Shown piece by piece: positions 6,983-10,958 of a stretch of 10,958 nt of DNA (position 1 is the stretch's first letter; every line of letters begins with the position of its first letter). The stretch is from Chlamydiota bacterium (GTDB lineage: Bacteria > Chlamydiota > Chlamydiia > Chlamydiales > Criblamydiaceae), in assembly GCA_021772365.1 (NCBI GenBank), contig JAJFMC010000431.1, forward strand, positions 1-10,958, in the 5' to 3' direction. The translations under genes and the position numbers were made by a program. Below the pieces are notes generated by a model. The model did no database searches. It worked only from the letters and a program-made list of their open reading frames with translations, and had not been told where the DNA came from.

Positions 6983-7969
6983 CTATAGTCCAATTTTTGC
7001 TGCTGAGTTAGATTCAAACTCTTTGTTAAGTCTTTCGTACTTTCTTAGGGTGTCTATGTTTGTGTGTCCTGTCTGGCGCATAATCCAAGTTTCAGGAGTT
7101 CCGTTTTTTATTGCAGAGGTAACATGACCAGCTCTTAGGCTATGTCCAGCAATATTATCTGAGAATCCAAAGGGTTTACACCTTCTTTTTAGCATTAGGG
7201 CGACTGAACGGTCTCCAAGTCTTCTGGGAATAATGTTCCCCCCTTTGTGAACCTGTAGGAAAATAGGCCCGTTCTCTATTTTAGCGCATCGTATCCAATC
7301 TTGAAGGGCTCGCACTGGGCAGTATTGAGCACCTGGGGCGAAAGGTATGTCTACAACTCTACCTTGCATCTCTTGGTCTACCTTTGATTTCGGAATGAAT
7401 ATTGAGACTCCAAGTTGGTCAAAAGTAAGGTGTTCTAAGTCGATGGCCACTAGTTCTGAGCGACGGAATGCTCCAGCAAATCCTATCAGTATCATTGCTT
7501 TATCCCTTACTTCAATAGGCCATACAAGGCGACCAATAGAGTCTATTAGGAGCTTGATGTTTTCAGTAGTAAGGGGGAGTTTTTGGGTTTGCTTGGTTCC
7601 AATCTCTCTTTTGATTCCAGCTCTAATTTTGCGGATTTCAGAATGAGTGGTATCAATGGCAACACCCTTCTCATGATAAAAGTGGCGGATGCCTGCCAAA
7701 TAACAGGTTATACTTGCGTCTTTGAGCTTTCTACTCTTGGCCATAGAAGCTATGAAGAGAGAAGCAAGGAACTCATGGGATTTGTTAGGGGGTTGAAATG
7801 GGTCGTATCCACTCTCATCACACCATCCAGTAAACTTACTCCATGCACATTGATAGGTTACTAAAGATTTTGGTGCTTTGGATTGACTTCTATATTCGAA
7901 GGCATCTTCAACATGCTGCTTCTGGAAGCTCTCAACTATTTCTTTGTCTCTTTGTGGAACTACGCTCAT
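6983..7969 (-). CDS. Tyrosine recombinase / integrase
   Basis: This is a 328-residue site-specific recombinase of the lambda-integrase superfamily. The N-terminal SAM-like core-binding domain spans about residues 30-125 (LVTYQCAWSKFTGWC onward) and the catalytic domain about 133-315. Catalytic residues can all be seen: R169 in GAFRRSEL, a lysine at K194/K196 in the beta hairpin, H276-x-x-R279 in GHSLRAGH, H302 in TGHTN, and the nucleophile Y311 in RKYERL. It therefore looks active. The ATG at 7969 has AGGAG 6 bases upstream. It is first in the minus-strand operon with the nuclease and the zinc peptide, and divergent from an excisionase-like gene. A perfect 25-bp inverted repeat lies 15 bases before the start. 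It could serve the element's integration and excision, or resolve multimers of a plasmid form. Confidence 0.95.
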   Translation of the reverse strand: MSVVPQRDKEIVESFQKQHVEDAFEYRSQSKAPKSLVTYQCAWSKFTGWCDESGYDPFQPPNKSHEFLASLFIASMAKSRKLKDASITCYLAGIRHFYHEKGVAIDTTHSEIRKIRAGIKREIGTKQTQKLPLTTENIKLLIDSIGRLVWPIEVRDKAMILIGFAGAFRRSELVAIDLEHLTFDQLGVSIFIPKSKVDQEMQGRVVDIPFAPGAQYCPVRALQDWIRCAKIENGPIFLQVHKGGNIIPRRLGDRSVALMLKRRCKPFGFSDNIAGHSLRAGHVTSAIKNGTPETWIMRQTGHTNIDTLRKYERLNKEFESNSAAKIGL

Positions 7970-7983
7970 GATAAACTCCTGAT

Positions 7984-8008
7984 TACCTTTAACTCATACT
8001 TAAAGGTA
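7984..8008. promoter_or_regulatory. Perfect 25-bp inverted repeat upstream of the recombinase gene
   Basis: Arms TACCTTTAA (7984-7992) and TTAAAGGTA (8000-8008) are exact inverted copies around a 7-base centre CTCATAC. The site is 15 bases from the recombinase ATG and would overlap its promoter, as an operator should. The 9-7-9 geometry is also that of a tyrosine-recombinase core site (two inverted arms, 6-8 bp overlap). Which role applies is not decided by sequence alone. Confidence 0.65.
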
Positions 8009-8122
8009 TCAATATGCACGTTTGAAAAGTATATGGAAACTGAAAAGATTTCCTTACATTCCAAGTTGTTTAAAATACCCGATTGCGGAATAATGGGCTA
8101 CTTAGAAGAATTTAAGAATGGC

Positions 8123-8150
8123 TTGTCGTTGCGCTATGGTTGATGATAAT
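8123..8150 (+). promoter_or_regulatory. Candidate sigma-70 promoter for the xis-parA-RHH operon
   Basis: TTGTCG at 8123-8128 (4 of 6 to consensus) and GATAAT at 8145-8150 (5 of 6) are spaced by 16 bases. Transcription would start near 8157, some 27 bases before the first gene of the plus-strand operon. Confidence 0.4.
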
Positions 8151-8183
8151 AAGTAACGCGCCATAAACACCAGGGTAGATTTA

Positions 8184-8378
8184 ATGAATACCGAGATTAT
8201 GACGACCGAAGAGGCAGCTGAATACTTGAAGGTTTCAAAACAATTCATTGTGAAGCTAGCGAAAGAAAAAAAACTTCCTGCCACGAAAATAGGGAGGTGT
8301 TGGAGATTTTCCAGACCATCTTTAGAACAGTGGATAAGTAAAAGACTTCGGGTAGATGAAGAAATGTACACAAACTAA
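8184..8378 (+). CDS. Excisionase-like helix-turn-helix DNA-binding protein
   Basis: The 64-residue product is a complete HTH_17/excisionase-type (MerR-like winged) domain: MTTEEAAEYLKVS starts the first helix, FIVKLAKEKKLPATKIG forms the recognition helix and turn, and RCWRFSRPSLEQWI is the wing and final helix. Such proteins bind and bend DNA as recombination directionality factors, or repress the operon they begin. Position supports either role: it is divergent from the recombinase and 21 bases before parA. The ATG at 8184 has a modest AGGG site 8 bases upstream; an internal ATG five codons later is possible. Confidence 0.88.
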   Translation: MNTEIMTTEEAAEYLKVSKQFIVKLAKEKKLPATKIGRCWRFSRPSLEQWISKRLRVDEEMYTN

Positions 8379-8381
8379 AGC

Positions 8382-8394
8382 AACCTTCAAGGTT
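8382..8394. promoter_or_regulatory. 13-bp palindrome overlapping the parA ribosome binding site
   Basis: AACCTT, C, AAGGTT is a perfect 6-1-6 palindrome ending 5 bases before the parA ATG. Its AAGG is the only ribosome-site candidate for parA, so a protein bound here would block parA transcription or translation. AACCTTCAA (8382-8390) recurs in inverted form as TTGAAGGTT at 8226-8234 inside the preceding gene. Confidence 0.5.
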
Positions 8395-8399
8395 AATCT

Positions 8400-9158
8400 A
8401 TGAGTATTATTGCTATTGTGAATCAAAAAGGGGGCTCGGCCAAGACGACCACTGCGGTTAATCTAGGGGCAACGCTTGCTGAAAATGGAAAAAAGGTTCT
8501 TTTGATTGATGTTGACCCACAAGGTTCCTCTAGTAAATGGCTAAAATGCTTAAATACTGAAAAAGGCATTTATAATGTATTTGTAGAAAATACCAGTATT
8601 TATGATAATATCAGCCAAACAAGCATTGAAGGGTTAACAGTCATTCCTTCAAGTCAATGGTTAATCGGTATTGACAAAGCATTAGCATCAGAGGTTGGAG
8701 CCGAATCAATATTAAGAAGAAAACTTGGGGAATTAGAGAATAAATGGGACTATATTTTAATAGATTGCCCCCCCGCTCTTGGCTTACTCTCCTTGAATGC
8801 ATTAGTCGCAGCTAATGAGGTTTTGGTTCCTTTAGAAACAAGGGTGATGGCTTTGGATGGTCTGGCTCAACTTTTGAGAACGATAGACACAGTAAAAGAG
8901 CGTCTGAACCCCGGATTGAAGATAAACGGAATAATTCCATGTCGAGTGGACAAGAGAACGAGACTGTCAATGGATGTGATTAGTGACCTCCGGAAACGAT
9001 TTAATGGAATGGTATATGACACATGCATCCGAGAGACGGTAAAATTGGCTGAATGCCCGAGCTTTGGACAGCCTATAACCATCTATGACTCCAAAAGCCA
9101 GGGTGCTAAAGATTACAGGTTGCTAGCAAAAGAATTAATCAAAAGGAAAAGGAAATGA
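8400..9158 (+). CDS. parA: ParA-type partition ATPase
   Basis: This 252-residue protein is a Walker-type ATPase that moves or holds plasmid DNA over the nucleoid with a centromere-binding partner. The deviant Walker A is KGGSAKTTT (residues 10-18, with the signature Lys10 and Lys15). Walker A' is LLIDVDPQG (Asp37, Asp39) and Walker B is YILIDCPPALG (Asp122). There is no N-terminal DNA-binding extension, so it is the short type (Ib/Soj-like in size). This type often depends on a small partner for operator binding, which matches the ribbon-helix-helix gene that overlaps it downstream by ATGA. It could also be a chromosomal Soj or an ICE maintenance ATPase, but the neighbouring excisionase-like and recombinase genes favour a mobile element. 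Confidence 0.95.
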   Translation: MSIIAIVNQKGGSAKTTTAVNLGATLAENGKKVLLIDVDPQGSSSKWLKCLNTEKGIYNVFVENTSIYDNISQTSIEGLTVIPSSQWLIGIDKALASEVGAESILRRKLGELENKWDYILIDCPPALGLLSLNALVAANEVLVPLETRVMALDGLAQLLRTIDTVKERLNPGLKINGIIPCRVDKRTRLSMDVISDLRKRFNGMVYDTCIRETVKLAECPSFGQPITIYDSKSQGAKDYRLLAKELIKRKRK

Positions 9159-9529
9159 ACAGACAGACTATTGGAGAAAACCCCTTAGACGCACTTATTG
9201 CAACACCTGAAGAAATTAAGGAAAAACCCAAAACAAAAAACAAGATAAATGGTAATGGCCATCAAAAACCCTCCTCCCCCACGAATAACAAGCAAAGACT
9301 GACCGTTCAGATTTCTGAAGACGTGATTGAACGAGCTAAAAATACCGTGTATTGGACTAGAGGATTAACCCTAGCCCAATTAACTGAGGAGGCTTTAGAA
9401 AAAGCCATCAAAAACCTAGAGAGTAATAATGTTATCTATGACGACAGCACAGGCAAACCTCTGAAAGAAAAAAATGACCAATTTCCTCCAAGAGCAGAAG
9501 AGTTAAAAAGAGGTCGTCCCGTAAAATAA
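9155..9529 (+). CDS. Ribbon-helix-helix protein, probable ParB-like centromere-binding partner of ParA
   Basis: The 124-residue product has a flexible basic N-terminal third (with NPLDALI at 9-15, then a Lys/Asn-rich linker) and a ribbon-helix-helix domain. The strand is QRLTVQISED (47-56), helix one is about 55-67 and helix two about 71-89. The tail is FPPRAEELKRGRPVK. The stretch NTVYWTRGLTLAQLTEEALE is typical of small RHH proteins encoded beside ParA. In the ParG/omega-type systems this protein dimerises, binds repeats at the centromere/operator, represses its own operon and stimulates ParA through the flexible N-terminus. The ATG overlaps the parA stop (ATGA) and has AAGGAAA upstream, so the two are made together. 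That role is inferred from family and position. Confidence 0.82.
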   Translation: MNRQTIGENPLDALIATPEEIKEKPKTKNKINGNGHQKPSSPTNNKQRLTVQISEDVIERAKNTVYWTRGLTLAQLTEEALEKAIKNLESNNVIYDDSTGKPLKEKNDQFPPRAEELKRGRPVK

Positions 9530-9552
9530 GTTCTTCTCACTTAAAAGCTTCG

Positions 9553-10158
9553 TTAATAAATATTTAAAAGAGCATTGCCTTTTAAAATATCTTTTGCACT
9601 CTCGGATACAATTTTCTCAATTTCAGGATTTTTAAGTTTTATCGCTTCATCTCGAATACACCAAATAGCAGAAAACCTGTATCCAGGAGCAGGAATTGTT
9701 CTAACAAGACTTATAGATTGGTCAACTAAGCCTTTTTTAAACATTTTCATGGAAATCTTTTCAAGAGTCTTCCCGTAACACATTTCGTCACGCATATTTT
9801 TCGCTTCTTCTATAGCGTCTTGAAATTTTTCTCCCTCAGCAAGGTTTATACATAACTCTTGAAAAGCTAAAGATTGACTATAATTTTGGTCAATCATATG
9901 GGCCACTTCTCTTGCTTTACCAAGATTTCCATCTTGAGTTAGCTTTATAGATAAATCGCTAAGCATACCACTTCTTAGATTAACATCATTTATTTGGCAA
10001 GAAACTCTTACTGCCTCTTCTGTATCAACACAATACAATACAGTGCTTTTTAATATTCTTGAATCATCTGAAATTTGAATCGTTTCTCCTAGTTCTTTTT
10101 TTGTTTCTTCACTATTAACAAAAGATATAAATGAGATACAGCTTTTTACAGAAAACAC
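9553..10158 (-). CDS. Helical-repeat (TPR-like) protein of unknown function
   Basis: The 201-residue protein has no signal peptide or clear membrane helix. From about residue 65 it is built of 30-35-residue helix pairs: SIKLTQDGNLGKAREVAHMI, then INLAEGEKFQDAIEEAKNM, then SMKMFKKGLVDQSISLVRTI. Each has the pattern of a small residue, G or E, then a short A/I-rich helix, like degenerate TPR or Sel1-type repeats; the final unit fades near KLKNPEIEKIV. Repeats of this kind usually bind proteins. The start is GTG at 10158 directly after an A-G7-TT tract, an unusual ribosome site only 2 bases from the start. The next in-frame Met is residue 65, which would drop the N-terminal third. It is convergent with the RHH gene, 23 bases apart, without an evident terminator hairpin. 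Confidence 0.7.
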   Translation of the reverse strand: MFSVKSCISFISFVNSEETKKELGETIQISDDSRILKSTVLYCVDTEEAVRVSCQINDVNLRSGMLSDLSIKLTQDGNLGKAREVAHMIDQNYSQSLAFQELCINLAEGEKFQDAIEEAKNMRDEMCYGKTLEKISMKMFKKGLVDQSISLVRTIPAPGYRFSAIWCIRDEAIKLKNPEIEKIVSESAKDILKGNALLNIY

Positions 10159-10160
10159 AA

Positions 10161-10167
10161 CCCCCCC
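10161..10167. repeat. Homopolymer C7 (G7 on the coding strand) at a start codon
   Basis: Seven Cs on the plus strand read as AGGGGGGGTT before the GTG start of the helical-repeat gene. It takes the place of the ribosome binding site. Confidence 0.7.
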
Positions 10168-10288
10168 TAGAGGTTATTAACCTTTTTATATAAAAAATAA
10201 ATTTAGATAAAAGTCGAAAAACACCAGTCTTTAAGACAATGTATTTATTACAGTAATCAACTAAAATGTTATTTTTATAAAGAATAGC

Positions 10289-10408
10289 TACCTTAAAGGG
10301 GTTTCTTGCCCAAACCCAAATAAAGGCTAATTCAACATTAGGTCGAACTACTTTGCCCCTCTTACTAGCACCTTGCCTGTGGAACAAGATGCTCTGCCAT
10401 ACTAGCAC
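10289..10408. repeat. Short repeat cluster, non-coding
   Basis: The 206 bases between 10159 and 10364 hold no credible gene. In this stretch I see TACCTTAAAGG (10289-10299), an inverted repeat GGGTTT/AAACCC (10299-10304 and 10312-10317, 7-base loop), CTAAT/ATTAG (10327-10331 and 10337-10341), and a 9-bp direct repeat TACTAGCAC at 10363-10371 and 10400-10408. TTGCC or TTTGCCC recurs several times. The repeats run into the end of the 106-residue gene. A dispersed genomic repeat is one explanation. Confidence 0.35.
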
Positions 10409-10685
10409 AAACCCTTATTTCCTCATCCGACAAATCTTTTTTAGATTCTTTCAACTGTACATTCATCTCTTGTAATTTTTCATTAATACTTCTCATTTCC
10501 GAATTCCGTTCGTCACATATAGACTGAAAACTTGTATAAGTAGAAGGAGAGGAAAAACTCAAGCTGTCGTTAAAACCGTGTGTACAATTGATAGCAACGT
10601 TTCTATTCCACAATTGGCTAACTGCAACCATTTTCTCTAAAACCTGTACAGACTTTTCTGGTAAGCCACTATTCAATGGGTTCAT
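10365..10685 (-). CDS. Unknown 106-residue protein
   Basis: No family is recognised. The N-terminal half (MNPLNSGLPEKSVQVLEK onward) is mixed, with a Ser/Thr/Phe-rich middle (SLSFSSPSTYTSFQ). The second half (about residues 55-92) is charged and likely a single coiled-coil helix (RNSEMRSINEKLQEMNVQLKE). No membrane helix or signal peptide is seen. I chose the ATG at 10685: AGGAG lies 6 bases upstream, while a TTG two codons earlier would sit directly on the ribosome site. The last ten codons lie in the short repeat cluster, so the C-terminus may have been altered by it. About 150 bases upstream contain AT-rich sequence that could hold its promoter. Confidence 0.65.
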   Translation of the reverse strand: MNPLNSGLPEKSVQVLEKMVAVSQLWNRNVAINCTHGFNDSLSFSSPSTYTSFQSICDERNSEMRSINEKLQEMNVQLKESKKDLSDEEIRVCASMAEHLVPQARC

Positions 10686-10833
10686 ATTCAACTCCTCGTG
10701 AATTAATTAATAATATACAAAATCAACAACTGCTCATAAGGTTGAGGTTGTTTCCGGTAAACAAGACTTTCTTGCTTCGAAGATTGATTATAATATATAC
10801 ATGGTTTTTTAGTGAATACTGGACTTCAGACAT

Positions 10834-10958
10834 TCATCCTGAAGCCGCTAGCTGATCTAACACTGAGATTGTCAATATTGAGTTTAAAATTTCCTCGGGT
10901 TCGCTGTTTTCATCGAACCCGTTAATTAATTTACCTCGCCACAAAGCCTTTCTAACCT
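10834..10958 (-). CDS. C-terminal fragment of an unknown protein, 5' end beyond the window
   Basis: A minus-strand reading frame enters from the right edge and ends at TGA (10836-10834). The 40 residues that can be read include KALWRGKLINGFDENSEPEE and end ILTISVLDQLAASG. The composition (acidic turn, amphipathic helix) is protein-like and the frame is the only open one here. The family cannot be told from so short an end. The stop lies at a CTTCAG/CTGAAG hairpin (10823-10828, 10838-10843) that lacks a T-run, so it is not a clear terminator. Confidence 0.5.
   Translation of the reverse strand, partial: VRKALWRGKLINGFDENSEPEEILNSILTISVLDQLAASG

Larger units (their letters stand above)
5744..9529. 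mobile_element. Plasmid-derived or integrative segment
   Basis: This block gathers a tyrosine recombinase, a DUF1016-type nuclease, an excisionase-like HTH protein, ParA and a ribbon-helix-helix partition partner in two divergent operons. That set is typical of integrated plasmids, ICEs and phage-plasmids. The ends are set here at the outermost recognisable genes; true attachment sites were not found. The accessory genes to the right of 9529 may also belong. Either an integrated element or a plasmid joined to chromosomal genes would explain it; no replication initiator is visible. Confidence 0.55.

Noticed and set aside
6976..7017. Upstream TTG start for the DUF1016 nuclease overlapping the recombinase.
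   Set aside because: The ATG at 6975 has AGGAAA at the right distance and gives the usual family length.
8102..8371. A minus-strand frame of 89 residues opposite the excisionase-like gene.
   Set aside because: It is the antisense shadow of a recognised HTH domain and has no ribosome site.
10115..10408. A 97-residue minus-strand reading frame between the helical-repeat gene and the 106-residue gene.
   Set aside because: It overlaps both neighbours, has no ribosome site, and its second half is a run of I/Y/K/F codons typical of AT-rich non-coding DNA. It passes through the G7 tract.
10330..10412. tRNA-like arms on the minus strand (TGCT...AGCA and a CTTGT/GCAAG stem, plus a GTTCGA).
   Set aside because: No matching acceptor stem or T-stem could be built, and the anticodon loop lacks U33.
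1..10958. CRISPR array, rRNA gene or intact insertion sequence.
   Set aside because: No regularly spaced repeats, no rRNA-like sequence and no transposase were seen on either strand.

Overview
The window looks like a low- to moderate-GC Gram-negative chromosome carrying a plasmid-derived or integrative segment. An obligately intracellular bacterium, possibly chlamydia-like, fits best, but this is an inference. It rests on the sodium-coupled transporters, a coiled-coil protein with a bilobed hydrophobic C-terminus (Inc-like), and a protein built of degenerate helical repeats. Nothing here fixes the taxon.

Left part (1-5610), ordinary chromosome. Five genes lie on the minus strand and one on the plus strand. 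From right to left on the minus strand they are: an SLC13-type anion transporter with two cytosolic RCK_C/TrkA_C domains; a 41-residue membrane peptide translationally coupled to a 158-residue protein of unknown function; a 355-residue coiled-coil/hydrophobic-tail protein; and an SNF/LeuT-family sodium-coupled amino-acid transporter that runs off the left edge. A small four-helix holin-4-like membrane protein is divergent from the SLC13 gene.

Middle part (5744-9529), mobile segment. A minus-strand operon encodes a tyrosine recombinase, a DUF1016/YhcG-type PD-(D/E)XK nuclease 7 bases later, and a 61-residue zinc-cluster peptide overlapping the nuclease by ATGA. Divergent from it is a plus-strand operon: an excisionase-like HTH protein, a ParA ATPase, and a ribbon-helix-helix partner that overlaps parA by ATGA and is probably the centromere-binding partition protein. 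The gap between the two operons holds a perfect 25-bp inverted repeat (9-bp arms, 7-bp centre). A 13-bp palindrome sits on the parA ribosome binding site. Both contain the half-site ACCTT(T/C)AA, which suggests one DNA-binding protein of the element controls both operons. No replication initiator is visible in the window.

Right part (9530-10958), accessory region. All genes are on the minus strand: a helical-repeat protein with a GTG start beside a G7 tract, a repeat-rich non-coding stretch, a 106-residue protein of unknown function, and the C-terminal 40 residues of a gene entering from the right edge.
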